DNA of 64,000 bases from Rhodococcus jostii RHA1 (GCF_000014565.1 NC_008268.1:434001-498000); one strand, 5' to 3'; numbered from the stretch's first letter, positions 8,657 through 17,812 are shown. Made by a program: numbers and translations. Notes: generated by a model from the sequence alone, not told the origin.

Positions 8657-9520
8657 ATGACGTACTCCACCAAGGTGACCACCCTCCGCGGCGACGGCGT
8701 TTCACTGGTCGCCGACCTGTGGGAACCCCGGCGGGAACCGAAAGGCACGGTCCTGCTGCTCCACGGCGGCGGGCAAACCAGGCACTCGTGGCAGCGCACC
8801 GGAATACGGCTGGCCCAGCAGAGTTGGCGCGCGTATTGCATCGACGCACGCGGCCACGGCGACAGCCAGTGGTCGACCGACGGCGACTACAGCCCCGACG
8901 CGCACGCTCGCGACATTCGCGCAGTCGTCGCCGACCTCGGTGAACCCCCGGTGCTCGTCGGAGCGTCCATGGGCGGCATGGCCTCACTTGTCGCATCAGG
9001 CGACGAACCAGGCATTGCCCGGGCGCTGGTCCTGGTGGACATCACCCCGAAGGCCGAACCGGAGGGTCTCGCCAAGATCACCGAATTCATGCACGCCGGT
9101 TTGTCCGGCTTCGACAGCCTCGAGGACGCGCTCGGAGCAGTGATCGACTACAACCCGCACCGGAGTCGCGCGCCGCGGGTGGAGGGTTTGCGCAAGAACC
9201 TGCGTGAGCACGACGGTCGTTGGTACTGGCATTGGGATCCGCGAATGCTGACGGATAAGACGAATTCGGCGGACGCGGCGGCCGCGCGCGAAATTCGTGC
9301 CCGCGCCGCGGCGCGGGCGATCAGAGTCCCGACGTTACTCATCCGTGGCGCCCAGTCCGATGTGGTCAGTCCGGAAGGAGCGCGCGAACTCCTGGAGCTG
9401 ATTCCGGGGTCGCGCTATATCGATGTGGGCGGCGCGGGGCACATGGTGGGCGGCGACGACAACGACGTCTTGAGTCGAGGCTTGGTGGAGTTCCTCGACG
9501 AGGCGGTTCTCACCGTATGA
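8657..9520 (+). CDS. Alpha/beta hydrolase
   Basis: This is a cytoplasmic alpha/beta hydrolase of 287 residues. HGGGQTRHSW is at about residues 36-45, the nucleophile Ser is at about 104 in GASMGG, and the His is at about 262 in GAGHMVGGDDND. It is the closest relative of the hydrolase at 1339-2238. It follows the SDR by 27 bp and precedes the TetR gene, so it is probably cotranscribed with both. A role in lactone or ester cleavage after SDR oxidation is an inference. The ribosome binding site is weak (GAAAG). Confidence 0.85.
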   Translation: MTYSTKVTTLRGDGVSLVADLWEPRREPKGTVLLLHGGGQTRHSWQRTGIRLAQQSWRAYCIDARGHGDSQWSTDGDYSPDAHARDIRAVVADLGEPPVLVGASMGGMASLVASGDEPGIARALVLVDITPKAEPEGLAKITEFMHAGLSGFDSLEDALGAVIDYNPHRSRAPRVEGLRKNLREHDGRWYWHWDPRMLTDKTNSADAAAAREIRARAAARAIRVPTLLIRGAQSDVVSPEGARELLELIPGSRYIDVGGAGHMVGGDDNDVLSRGLVEFLDEAVLTV

Positions 9521-9605
9521 CCACCTGACCGACGGGAACATATACCATTCTGACCATCTGCCGTTCCGACCAGGCCCGGCGTACTGCTCGAACCGAAAGC
9601 GAGAT

Positions 9606-10277
9606 ATGGCCCGACCGTCGAAACCTCTGATCAGTCGCGCAGCCGCCGTGGCAGCGTCCATCGAGATCATCGACTCCGAGGGACTCGATGCGTTCAGCCT
9701 GCCACGCCTGGCTAAACACATCGGAGTGCGTGCACCCTCGCTCTACCATCATTTCTCCGACAAATCGGAGATTCTCGAAGCGGTCGCTCGACAGATCGCC
9801 GGCGCCGGAAACCTACCGCGACGCAAGCCCGGCCCGGACTGGCCCGAATTCTTCGTGACGCTGAGCATGAATCTTCGCCGGTCGATCCTCAAACACCGCA
9901 ACGCCGCGCCGATCCTGCTGCAATATCTGCCCCGTGACCTGCTGATCGGCACCTACGAGGACACCGCCCGGTTTCTCGAGAAGTCCGGAGTGCCCGCGCA
10001 CCTGCACGTCCAGATTCTCGACGGTATGGAGCGCCTGACGCTCGGCGCGGTGCTCACCGAGGCGATGCGCAAGCCGAGCACCAAGTCCACGATCTTCCCG
10101 AACGTCGACCCGGAGTCGCAGCCCCTGCTGTCCAAGGCTCTCGCCGCAAACGAGATGACCTCCCGGCAGTTGTTCGAGGAAATGATTCGCAGTTTCCTTC
10201 ACGGCGTGGTGCGCAACGAAAGTACCGCGATCACGGATGCCGCGCCCTCCGACAACGTGAGGGTTTCGGCCAACTGA
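9606..10277 (+). CDS. TetR-family transcriptional regulator
   Basis: This DNA-binding repressor has 223 residues. The N-terminal helix-turn-helix spans about residues 10-55, with the typical GLDAFSLPRLAKHIGV and SLYHHFSDKSEIL segments. The remaining all-helical part is the ligand-binding and dimerisation domain. It is paralogous to the TetR protein at 22425-23087 along its whole length. It is the last gene of the SDR-hydrolase operon, which carries operator copy 1 in its promoter, so it is a good candidate for the protein that reads the 23-bp operator family and for autoregulation. The effector is unknown; acyl-CoA or a pathway intermediate would be typical. Confidence 0.9.
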   Translation: MARPSKPLISRAAAVAASIEIIDSEGLDAFSLPRLAKHIGVRAPSLYHHFSDKSEILEAVARQIAGAGNLPRRKPGPDWPEFFVTLSMNLRRSILKHRNAAPILLQYLPRDLLIGTYEDTARFLEKSGVPAHLHVQILDGMERLTLGAVLTEAMRKPSTKSTIFPNVDPESQPLLSKALAANEMTSRQLFEEMIRSFLHGVVRNESTAITDAAPSDNVRVSAN

Positions 10278-10318
10278 GCGAGTCCGCCGTTCCTCGCGCG
10301 AACCTCCCTCGACGCACC

Positions 10319-10349
10319 GGTGCCCCACGGATCGAATCCGTGGGGCACC
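10319..10349. terminator. Bidirectional hairpin terminator
   Basis: A perfect 14-bp stem (GGTGCCCCACGGAT paired with its complement) surrounds a three-base loop. It lies between the convergent TetR (plus) and ALDH (minus) genes. Confidence 0.85.
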
Positions 10350-10379
10350 AAGCTCTGCAGACCTACCGTGTCTGCAGAC

Positions 10380-11879
10380 CTACTGGGCAGGAGCAGGCAG
10401 GTGGACGGTCTTGGTCTCGAAGAACTCTTCGAGACCTTCGATGCCACCCTCCCGTCCGACGCCCGACTGCTTGTAACCACCGAATGGCAGGGTGAAGTCC
10501 ATCGTCGCGGTGTTGACGCTGATGGTCCCGGTACGGATGCGCCGCGCGACCTCGAAACCGTGGTCGAGATCCTCGGTATAGACGGCGCCCGACAGTCCGT
10601 ACACCGAGTTGTTGGCGATCGCGATTGCGTCTTCCTCGTCTTCGTAGGTGATCACCGAGATGACCGGACCGAAGACCTCTTCCTGCGCGATCCGTGAATC
10701 CGGCTGCACGTCGTCGATCAGGGTGGCTGCGACGAAGAAGCCCGTATCGAGGCCTTCGGGGCGGCCACCACCGAGCACAACCTTCGCGCCGTCTTCCTTC
10801 GCGATGTCGATGTAGCCGAGCACGCGGTCCTGCTGACGCTTGGAGGCGAGCGGGCCGAGGAAGTTGGTCGGCTCCCACGGGTTGCCCATCGGTAGAGATC
10901 CGTACGCGGCCTTCAGTGCCTCGACCACCTCGTCGTGACGTTTGCGCGAGACGAGCACGCGGGTCAGCGCGATGCAGGCTTGACCGGACTGCATGCAGCC
11001 ACCCATGGGCAGGGTCTGCAGCACGTGATTGATGTCTGCGTCGTCGAGGATGATCGCCGCGGACTTGCCACCGAGTTCGAGCGACACGCGTGCGATGCGC
11101 TCGCCTGCCAGGGACATGATGCGCCGGCCCGCGGCGGTACTGCCGGTGAACGTGACGTGGTCAACGTCCGGGTTGGTCACGAGGGACTCCGACACCTCGC
11201 GGTCGGCACACAGCACGCTCACTACACCCTCGGGAATGCGACCTTCCGCGACCAGCTCGGCAATGATATCCGCGAAAACCGACGGCGAGATCGGCGCCTC
11301 GGGTGCGGTCTTGAGAACGACCGAGCAACCCGCGGCGAGCGCGGGCGCGAGCTTGAACGCGATCGTGCCGATCGGCCCGTTCCAGGGGATGATCGCGGCG
11401 ACCACGCCCGTCGGTTCCTTGACGATGCGTGAGATGCCACCGTCGGCACGGGATCGCTCTTCGCTGACCTCGAACTCGCGGGCTACCGCGGCAACGGCCC
11501 GGAACAGGCCGCCGGTCATCTGCTGGGTCGGGCGGCTGACGCTGACCGGCACACCGACCTCGATCACGCCGATCGGCGTCAGTTCGTCCACGCGCTGCTC
11601 GAGACGGTCCGCGATGGCATCGAGAACGTCCGCTCGATCGGCCATGGTGCGTGACGCCCATTCACCCCTGTCGAACGACTCACGCGCAGCGGCAACCGCC
11701 TTCGTGACGTCTTCGACGGTCGCGGTGCGGACACGTGCGACCTTCTCTTCGGTGAACGAGTCGACGACATCGACCCATTCGTCACCGGTCGAATCGACCC
11801 AACGGCCGCCGAGGAAGATCTGGTCGCGATCGGCGATCGACGGGGTCGTCGTACCGGTTGCGGTTTCGGTCGTGGTCAT
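10380..11879 (-). CDS. Aldehyde dehydrogenase (NAD(P)+)
   Basis: This aldehyde dehydrogenase of 499 residues oxidises an aldehyde to a carboxylic acid. It has PWNGP at about 166-170, the FTGS motif near 244, the general base Glu268 in LELGGKS and the nucleophile Cys302 in SGQACIA. I chose ATG 11879 because GAAGGAG precedes it; the upstream in-frame ATG at 11939 lies inside the neighbouring SDR. It follows the mycofactocin-type SDR by 19 bp, so alcohol-to-aldehyde-to-acid oxidation by the pair is a reasonable inference. The operon lies downstream of the operator at 12839. Confidence 0.92.
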   Translation of the reverse strand: MTTTETATGTTTPSIADRDQIFLGGRWVDSTGDEWVDVVDSFTEEKVARVRTATVEDVTKAVAAARESFDRGEWASRTMADRADVLDAIADRLEQRVDELTPIGVIEVGVPVSVSRPTQQMTGGLFRAVAAVAREFEVSEERSRADGGISRIVKEPTGVVAAIIPWNGPIGTIAFKLAPALAAGCSVVLKTAPEAPISPSVFADIIAELVAEGRIPEGVVSVLCADREVSESLVTNPDVDHVTFTGSTAAGRRIMSLAGERIARVSLELGGKSAAIILDDADINHVLQTLPMGGCMQSGQACIALTRVLVSRKRHDEVVEALKAAYGSLPMGNPWEPTNFLGPLASKRQQDRVLGYIDIAKEDGAKVVLGGGRPEGLDTGFFVAATLIDDVQPDSRIAQEEVFGPVISVITYEDEEDAIAIANNSVYGLSGAVYTEDLDHGFEVARRIRTGTISVNTATMDFTLPFGGYKQSGVGREGGIEGLEEFFETKTVHLPAPAQ

Positions 11880-11898
11880 CAGTGAAGCTCCTTCGCTC

Positions 11899-12723
11899 TC
11901 AACGGATGTTGTAGCCGGCATCGACGGGGAATGTGACACCGGTGACGTAGCGGGCCTCGTCGGAAGCGAGGTACACGATCGCGTTGCTGATGTCGACGGC
12001 CTCGATCAGCTCGACGGGCATCGGGTTCTTGTACGACTCGTCGGCGGCGACCTCTGGGTGGGCGTTGACGAACTCGCCGTACTCGGCGTTCGCGACCATC
12101 GGAGTGTTCACACCTGTCGGATGCACGGTGTTGACCCGGATGCTGTGGGGCGCGAGTTGTTTCGCATACAGCCGCATGAGGCCGACGACACCGTGCTTGG
12201 CCGCGCTGTACCCGGCTTGGCCAGGCAAGGTGTTGAGACCGATGCTCGTCAGGCCGGCGGCCGAGCTGGTGATGATGATCGAGCCACCCTCACCCCGTTC
12301 GACGAGATTCGGCACGGTCACGTCGAGCACGTGCCACACACCGGTGAGCATGGTGTCGATCGCGTCGTGCCAGGCCTGCCGCTGCTCGCCCGGTCCGATG
12401 ACGGGCATGATGCCGGCGTTCGGCAGTACGATGTCCACCTTGCCGAACTGTGCGATACCCGCGTCGTACGCAGCTTGGACGTCTTCGAGCTTGCGGACGT
12501 CGCCAACCAACGCAACGATGGCGCCTCCGGCCTCCTTCACGAGGCGTTCGGTTTCTGCGAGATCGTCGGAGGTCGCCATCGGGTAGAACACGGTCGGAAT
12601 CTGGTCGCAAATGTCCACCGCGATGATGGACGCACCTTCCTCCGCGAGCCGGACGGCATGCGACCTGCCCTGACCACGCGCCGCGCCGGTGATGAATGCG
12701 ACCTTGCCATCGAGTCGTCCCAT
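11899..12723 (-). CDS. Mycofactocin-type SDR (carveol-dehydrogenase-like)
   Basis: This short-chain dehydrogenase of 274 residues begins MGRLDGKVAFITGAARGQGR, followed by SHAVRLAEEGASIIAVDIC. The ARGQGRSHAVRLAEEGA pattern is the hallmark of mycofactocin-coupled SDRs, whose tightly bound NAD is recycled by the peptide-derived cofactor mycofactocin rather than by free NAD. Carveol dehydrogenase belongs to this group. NAG and the YSAAKHG catalytic Tyr/Lys are present. GGAGAGGAC precedes ATG 12723. It is upstream of the ALDH in one operon. No mycofactocin biosynthesis gene is in the window. The alcohol substrate is unknown. Confidence 0.85.
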   Translation of the reverse strand: MGRLDGKVAFITGAARGQGRSHAVRLAEEGASIIAVDICDQIPTVFYPMATSDDLAETERLVKEAGGAIVALVGDVRKLEDVQAAYDAGIAQFGKVDIVLPNAGIMPVIGPGEQRQAWHDAIDTMLTGVWHVLDVTVPNLVERGEGGSIIITSSAAGLTSIGLNTLPGQAGYSAAKHGVVGLMRLYAKQLAPHSIRVNTVHPTGVNTPMVANAEYGEFVNAHPEVAADESYKNPMPVELIEAVDISNAIVYLASDEARYVTGVTFPVDAGYNIR

Positions 12724-12838
12724 GGATAGTCCTCTCCGAGTACAGGTTCCGCCTAGGGTGCGCAGAGGCAACGTGCGGGGTGATCGAATGATCGAAATGA
12801 AATCGGCACACGATCTGTGAGCCACAACACAGACCGTA

Positions 12839-12861
12839 GTTGCCTACAACCATTAGGTCAA
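12839..12861. promoter_or_regulatory. 23-bp inverted-repeat operator, copy 2
   Basis: GTTGCCTAC, five bases, then TTAGGTCAA. It lies 116 bp upstream of the SDR-ALDH operon start, between that operon and the end of the GNAT gene. The right half matches the family consensus well; the left half is degenerate. Confidence 0.5.
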
Positions 12862-12902
12862 CACCGAACAAGAATCGTTTTTCGTATCACCCGGCACACC
12901 AT

Positions 12903-13889
12903 TCAGAAGCTGGGTACTTCGGCCCACTCCCCGACCTGGTAGCACGAGTGCTCTTCTTCCTGCTCGAACGACAACAGACGGCACATACGCACCGCGCCTG
13001 CATCGTCCGGGTCGATACGAATCAGGGCGATCTGCGCTCCCGCGTCGCGCAGCGCCCCGAGCGCCACCACGAGCAGCGTGGTGCCCAAGCCTTCCCGCCT
13101 CGCGGCCTCGGTGAGCACCAGCGCCCGGACCGACGCCGCGTCGAGTTCGAGGTGCGTGGACAGCGCCGAGTCGAACCAGACGAATCCGAGAGATGCTCCC
13201 GAAGAATCTGTTGCGACGACCACGGTGCCGGCCCCGAGACGAATCTCGTCGGCTAGGCGTTCCCGCTGCGCCGGCACCAGCGCGGCCGCATCCAGCACTT
13301 CCTCGATCGACTTCGACGCCATCGAATCTTCGAGTGGGCGCGCTTCGGCGAGCGTGATGCCTCCGGGGACCGAGACGTCGTCGAGCGGGCTCGCGAACGG
13401 CCCAGACAGGTGACGGAACAGCGTCCACAACCTGCTCACCGGCGCGACGCCGAACCGGCGCGTGAGGCGCTCGGACGCGGGGTGAGTGCCGTACGCCCAG
13501 CAGCGCAGGGCCACAGCGCCAGTGCCTTCCCACCCACCGTTCACCGTCGTGTCCAGACCGACCTCCTCGACGAGCATCGTCGCGATCCCTCGCGACCGAT
13601 AGTCGGGGTGAACCACGAACTGCGCGGTACCCAGCCCCCCGTCGTCGACCTGCAGATGCAGATACGCCACAACCACCAGCGGAGCATCGTCGCGAGCACT
13701 CAGATCTCTGCGCGCCGTGATCGGCAGGTGGTAGACCCGCACACCGTTACGGCTCGTCGAGGTCACATCGCCGGGATTGATCGAGGAGAAGCCCGCCTCG
13801 TCGTCGTAGTCGGCGGCCGCCGCGACAAGCGCCAGCACCTCGTCCCGATCGCCGGAATCCAGTTCCGAACACCACTGATACGAGATCAT
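12903..13889 (-). CDS. Double-GNAT acetyltransferase, mycothiol-synthase-like
   Basis: This protein of 328 residues has two GNAT domains. The acetyl-CoA-binding motif A is clear in the N-terminal half (VVHPDYRSRGIATMLVEEVG), and a second copy in the C-terminal half reads TEAARREGLGTTLLVVALG. The two-domain layout resembles mycothiol acetyltransferase MshD, but a different acyl acceptor is possible. GAGGAG stands eight bases before ATG 13889. The gene is divergent from a Rieske oxygenase, and its own operator copy is 33 bp upstream, so it appears to be controlled with the catabolic genes. Its role in the pathway is not evident. Confidence 0.7.
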   Translation of the reverse strand: MISYQWCSELDSGDRDEVLALVAAAADYDDEAGFSSINPGDVTSTSRNGVRVYHLPITARRDLSARDDAPLVVVAYLHLQVDDGGLGTAQFVVHPDYRSRGIATMLVEEVGLDTTVNGGWEGTGAVALRCWAYGTHPASERLTRRFGVAPVSRLWTLFRHLSGPFASPLDDVSVPGGITLAEARPLEDSMASKSIEEVLDAAALVPAQRERLADEIRLGAGTVVVATDSSGASLGFVWFDSALSTHLELDAASVRALVLTEAARREGLGTTLLVVALGALRDAGAQIALIRIDPDDAGAVRMCRLLSFEQEEEHSCYQVGEWAEVPSF

Positions 13890-13921
13890 TCGTTCGCTCC
13901 TCATCTGCCGTTTCGTACTCA

Positions 13922-13944
13922 TAAATCTAATGCCAATCGGTATA
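13922..13944. promoter_or_regulatory. 23-bp inverted-repeat operator, copy 3
   Basis: TAAATCTAA, five bases, then ATCGGTATA. It lies 33 bp upstream of the minus-strand GNAT gene. The left half is perfect and the right half matches six of nine positions. Confidence 0.55.
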
Positions 13945-13986
13945 GAACCGCAATGGTCGACACCTGCCCGAGGACGCAACCCGGGG

Positions 13987-14017
13987 TTTACAGCTAAATC
14001 TATATAAGTTAGGTTTA
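13987..14017 (+). promoter_or_regulatory. Rieske oxygenase promoter with 23-bp operator, copy 4
   Basis: A -35-like TTTACA at 13987 is followed after exactly 17 bp by a -10-like TAGGTT at 14010. The operator (TAAATCTAT, five bases, TTAGGTTTA; 13995-14017) covers the spacer and the -10 box, a position suited to repression. The same TTTACA-17-TAG(G/A)TT arrangement precedes the paralogous Rieske gene at 48103. The Rieske start is 40 bp downstream with GGAGGG before it. Confidence 0.65.
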
Positions 14018-14057
14018 ATTCATCGATTCGCACCGCATCACAGCCTGGAGGGCAGCC

Positions 14058-15227
14058 ATGACAGAGGTCGGAATCCCCCGCGAGGAACGCATCCGTCGCG
14101 CGCTCGACCATCTGCGCAACGACACCACCGACGAGTTCGAGCACGTCACGTGGTTCGAACCCGTCGAGTTCACCGATCCGGACATCGCCAAGATCGAACG
14201 TGAGCGTGTATTCGGCCGGGTTCCGTCGATCATCATCCACGGCTCCGAGATCCCCCGCGCAGGAGATTTCGTCACCCTGCAGTTACCGCGAAACAACGTC
14301 ATCATCGTCCGCCAGCGCGATGGCAGCGTCAAAACCCTCGTGAACCAGTGCCGTCATCGCGGGGCCATGGTCGAGAAGGAGGAGAAGGGTCGCTGCCGCC
14401 TGTTCTCCTGCCCGTACCACCGCTGGTCGTACGATACCGACGGCAGCCTGCGCACCATCACCCGCGACAACACGTTCGGTGATGCCGACCGCTCCGAACG
14501 CAACCTCGTCCAACTACCCACCGAAGAGCGGCACGGGTTCGTCTGGGTGGTCGACGACGCCGACGCAACCATCGATGTCGCCGACTGGCTCGGCCCCGAC
14601 ATGGACTCGATCATGGGGTCCTACGGCCTGGACAAGATGGTGACTACTCGGGTTCAACGCTTCGACGAGCCCATCAACTGGAAGTTGATGCAGGACGCGT
14701 TCCTCGACGGTTACCACATCCAGTACGCGCACCCCAACACCGCCGCGAAGCACATCCACACCAACGTCATGGCCTTCGAGGACTTCGGAAACCACTGCCG
14801 GTTCCTCAATCTCCGCAAGACCATCGACCGATGGATCGAAGAGGACCCCGGCGATCGCAGTCTCGCCGAGCACATCACGGAGAGCCACCTGGTGGGACCC
14901 AACAGTACGTTGCTCAAACAACCCGACCATTTCCAGCTGCTCACCTTCCGCCCTCACCGCAGTGATCCGCAGCGCTGCCACATGGAGATTCGTCTGGTCG
15001 CGCCTACGCTCGAAGAGAGCGGCTTGACGGAGGAACGCTGGAACCGAATCTGGGACAAGAACGTCGAGATTCTGGTAGCAGTGCTCCACAACGAGGACTT
15101 CCCGATCTTGCGAGGCTCACAGGTTGCCATGGACAGCGCAAGCGCCGGCAACATGCTCCTCGGCCGCAACGAAGTCGCCAACCAGGTCTTCCGCCGCGCA
15201 ATTCAGAAACTCGTCAACGAGAGCTGA
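14058..15227 (+). CDS. Rieske non-heme iron oxygenase, alpha subunit
   Basis: This ring-hydroxylating-type oxygenase of 389 residues inserts oxygen using electrons from a reductase. The Rieske [2Fe-2S] ligands are Cys98/His100 (CRHRG) and Cys118/His121 (CPYHRW). The mononuclear iron site has NWKLMQDAFLDGYHIQYAHP, giving His220 and His225. No beta subunit or separate ferredoxin is nearby, so it is probably a two-component enzyme fed by the PDR-type reductase at 6768. It is near-identical in design to the enzyme at 48103 (same residue numbering for the ligands). It is monocistronic, with a strong terminator behind it. The substrate is unknown. Confidence 0.92.
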   Translation: MTEVGIPREERIRRALDHLRNDTTDEFEHVTWFEPVEFTDPDIAKIERERVFGRVPSIIIHGSEIPRAGDFVTLQLPRNNVIIVRQRDGSVKTLVNQCRHRGAMVEKEEKGRCRLFSCPYHRWSYDTDGSLRTITRDNTFGDADRSERNLVQLPTEERHGFVWVVDDADATIDVADWLGPDMDSIMGSYGLDKMVTTRVQRFDEPINWKLMQDAFLDGYHIQYAHPNTAAKHIHTNVMAFEDFGNHCRFLNLRKTIDRWIEEDPGDRSLAEHITESHLVGPNSTLLKQPDHFQLLTFRPHRSDPQRCHMEIRLVAPTLEESGLTEERWNRIWDKNVEILVAVLHNEDFPILRGSQVAMDSASAGNMLLGRNEVANQVFRRAIQKLVNES

Positions 15228-15280
15228 TATCTGGGCTCAACACTCGCGGAACTGCGGACACAGGTTTCCCACACTTTCAC

Positions 15281-15312
15281 GAAGGGGACCCGATCACGAT
15301 CGGGTCCCCTTC
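15281..15312. terminator. Bidirectional hairpin terminator
   Basis: A 15-bp perfect stem, GAAGGGGACCCGATC paired with its complement, has almost no loop. It lies between the convergent Rieske (plus) and P450 (minus) genes. Confidence 0.85.
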
Positions 15313-15323
15313 CTCACCTCAAC

Positions 15324-16661
15324 TCACAGTTCCGGAGTGAACGTGAGCGGTAGACGTACACAGCCACGCACAGACGTGCCATGCATCAGCGGTGGATCAC
15401 TCTCGACCAACGCATAATCCGGAATCCGGCGGTGAATCTCCTCCATTGCCAGTGTCAGTTCGAGTCGCGCCAAGTGCGACCCCAGGCACCGATGCGGGCC
15501 CGCTCCGAACGACAGGTGCCTGTTCGAACCTCGGTCGATCACGAAAGCATCCGGATCGTCGAACTCGGTATCGTCGCGGTTCGCCGAACAGAGCAGTAAC
15601 AGCAGCTGGTCACCGGCCTCGACCTTCACACCGGCGATCTCGACATCGCGCGTAGCTCGACGACCCATGCTGACCGCGGCCTCGATACGAAGGATCTCTT
15701 CCACTGCATCCGGCACCAGACTGGTGTCCTCGATCAGGGCGTTGCGTTGCGCCGGATTGTTCGCCAGATGGACCATGGCCCAGCCGAGTGAACCCTGCAC
15801 GGTGTGCAGTCCCGCGATGAGCAGCAGGAAGAACATGCGACGCAGTTCCTCGTCCGTCAGGTACCGCTCGACGCCATCCATCAGGATCGGTGTGTTGATG
15901 ATCTGCGCGGTGACGCTTTCGCCATCTTCCTGACCCGAACGCACCCTATCCACGAACGCACCGAAGTACTCGAACACGTTCGTTGCCGCCTCCGCCCGAG
16001 CGCGAGCGGACTCCTCCTCGCCGGCGCCCGGAATTCCCTGCAGCGCAATGTCCGTCCATTCAGTGAAGCGTTCGGCGTCGTCGAGTGGCCAGCCCATCAA
16101 GGTGAGGAAGACACGGGTTGGCAGCGCGTGCGCAAACTCGGCGACGAATTCACATCGGCCGGAGGACGCGAAGCCGTCGATCAGTTCGTTGATGATCTCG
16201 CGGATCTTCGGCTCGAGCTCCTTCATCCGCGCCGGACCGAACAAGGGCTGGAGTGCCTGCCGGTACTGCGTGTGCTCAGGCGGATCGATCTCGACGGGAA
16301 TGAACTTGCCCTGCCCGGCGTCGACAAGATTGTTCGGATAGCTGGAGAAAGTCTCGGCATCACGCAGAATGCGAAAGATGTCGTCGTAACGCGTGACAAT
16401 CCAGTGCCCACCGTAGTGCGGCGAATAGAGGATCGGACCGCGGGCGCGGAGTCCGGCGGCCTTCGCCTGGAAGACGTCGACCGGCGCGGCAAGAGCCGGG
16501 TCGTAGACGTCGAAATCAACCATCAAATCCGTTGCGATGTCATGAGTTGTTAAGGCAGAACACCCTTCGAAAGCCACTCGGCGCGTCGAGCGTCCACGTA
16601 GTTCGTGAGCGATCGACGCGCCGTTCGGATGGCACGGAAATATCGAGGATCTGTCGGTCAT
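15324..16661 (-). CDS. Cytochrome P450
   Basis: This soluble bacterial P450 monooxygenase probably hydroxylates an aliphatic position. The heme loop is FGAGPHRCLGSHLAR, with the Cys 53 residues from the C-terminus, and the K-helix ExxR is in VEEILRIE. The I-helix reads AGLHTV instead of the usual AG-x-(D/E)-T, so the acid of the proton-delivery pair is a His; its paralog at 29274 shares this. The start is uncertain: 16661 has GAAGG upstream and sits 36 bp after the ferredoxin stop, while ATG 16523 would match the paralog's N-terminus better. It is the last gene of an operon with a ferredoxin, an SDR and a DUF1059-like protein. Confidence 0.9.
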   Translation of the reverse strand: MTDRSSIFPCHPNGASIAHELRGRSTRRVAFEGCSALTTHDIATDLMVDFDVYDPALAAPVDVFQAKAAGLRARGPILYSPHYGGHWIVTRYDDIFRILRDAETFSSYPNNLVDAGQGKFIPVEIDPPEHTQYRQALQPLFGPARMKELEPKIREIINELIDGFASSGRCEFVAEFAHALPTRVFLTLMGWPLDDAERFTEWTDIALQGIPGAGEEESARARAEAATNVFEYFGAFVDRVRSGQEDGESVTAQIINTPILMDGVERYLTDEELRRMFFLLLIAGLHTVQGSLGWAMVHLANNPAQRNALIEDTSLVPDAVEEILRIEAAVSMGRRATRDVEIAGVKVEAGDQLLLLLCSANRDDTEFDDPDAFVIDRGSNRHLSFGAGPHRCLGSHLARLELTLAMEEIHRRIPDYALVESDPPLMHGTSVRGCVRLPLTFTPEL

Positions 16662-16697
16662 GCCGTCCGCCTTCGTAGCAGATGCGTTCCCACAGTA

Positions 16698-16925
16698 TTA
16701 TTCGAGAGTCAACGCTCGTTCGGGGCACACCGAGACGGCCTCCTCGGCCGCGGCGATGTGCTCGTCGAGCGCGAGTGCGTCCTGAAGGATCACCGGGTAC
16801 CCGGAATCGTCACAGTCGACGACCTCGGGGGAACGGCTGTAACACAAACCGTGTCCCGCGCACACCGACCGATCCACGACGAGGCGGCGCGTACCGTATT
16901 CCGTTTTCGAGTCGTGGTCAGTCAT
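16698..16925 (-). CDS. Ferredoxin, P450 partner type
   Basis: This small acidic ferredoxin of 75 residues carries one iron-sulfur cluster. It has VCAGHGLC followed much later by VCPERAL. The pattern Cys-x2-His-x2-Cys...Cys-Pro, with His in place of one cluster Cys, is typical of [3Fe-4S]/[4Fe-4S] ferredoxins that donate electrons to actinobacterial P450s. It lies directly upstream of the P450 and 5 bp after the SDR, so it is almost certainly that P450's electron donor. The FprB-like reductases at 44913 and 53458 are possible suppliers of its electrons. Confidence 0.92.
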   Translation of the reverse strand: MTDHDSKTEYGTRRLVVDRSVCAGHGLCYSRSPEVVDCDDSGYPVILQDALALDEHIAAAEEAVSVCPERALTLE

Positions 16926-16930
16926 GATCG

Positions 16931-17812
16931 TTACTCTTCGCCGGTGACCATCGGCGGAGGGTTGTTCCCGTCTTCGGGGAACATCATGGCCACACGCGAC
17001 AACGTGCCGCCATCGGTCGTCGGCAGCGTGACACCCGAGATGTACGCGGACTCATCCGAGACCAGGAAGAGCGCTGCTCGAGCATTGTCCTTCAGCGACG
17101 GCGGACGATTGACCTTGAGCGGAATCGGCGACACGCTCGGCTCCCACGGACCCGCCGCTTCCTCATAGGACTGGCCGACGACCGGCGTACCGGCGGGGGC
17201 GAGGAAGTTCGGCGACATTCCGTGTGTCGGCGCGATCGCATTGACGCGGATCCCATACTTGCCGAGATCCAGGCTCAGGGCCCGAACCATACCGTTCACA
17301 CCGGCTTTCGTCGCAGAATACGCCGCGATGCTGTGATACGCCACGAACGACGCCGCCGACGACGTCGCCAGAATGACACCACCACCGTTGGCCCGCAGCG
17401 CCGGCACCGCAGCCTTCGCCGTGTAGAACACGCCAGACAGGTTGACGCCGATGACGTCCTGCCAATCAGCGTCCGTCAGGTCCTGGAACTCGACCTGCTC
17501 GCCACCGGCGACGGACGGCACGCCACCACGCGAAATGATGCCTGCATTAGCCCACGCGATGTCGAGCTTGCCGAACGCGGCCACGGTGGCTGCCACCGCC
17601 TCGACCACCTGCTGCTCGACTCGCACATCGGCGGTGACCGCGATCGCCGAACCGCCTTGCTTTTCGACCAGCTCGACCGTGCCCTTGGCGCGCTCCGGAT
17701 CGATATCGACCACGGCGACCTTCGCGCCCTCCGCGGCGAACAGCTGCGACGCCTCGCGTCCCAGGCCGGAACCGGCACCGGTGATCAGCGCAACCTTACC
17801 TTCGAGTTTCAT
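16931..17812 (-). CDS. SDR-family oxidoreductase
   Basis: This short-chain dehydrogenase of 293 residues has TGAGSGLGRE for NAD(P) binding, NAG in the centre, TSSAAS with the catalytic Ser, and YSATKAG with Tyr/Lys. It is longer than the core SDR, with an insertion in the substrate loop and a C-terminal tail ending PPPMVTGEE. ATG 17812 has AGGAGACTTC just upstream. It sits in the P450-ferredoxin operon, so oxidation of the P450-generated alcohol is a plausible role. The substrate is unknown. Confidence 0.87.
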   Translation of the reverse strand: MKLEGKVALITGAGSGLGREASQLFAAEGAKVAVVDIDPERAKGTVELVEKQGGSAIAVTADVRVEQQVVEAVAATVAAFGKLDIAWANAGIISRGGVPSVAGGEQVEFQDLTDADWQDVIGVNLSGVFYTAKAAVPALRANGGGVILATSSAASFVAYHSIAAYSATKAGVNGMVRALSLDLGKYGIRVNAIAPTHGMSPNFLAPAGTPVVGQSYEEAAGPWEPSVSPIPLKVNRPPSLKDNARAALFLVSDESAYISGVTLPTTDGGTLSRVAMMFPEDGNNPPPMVTGEE

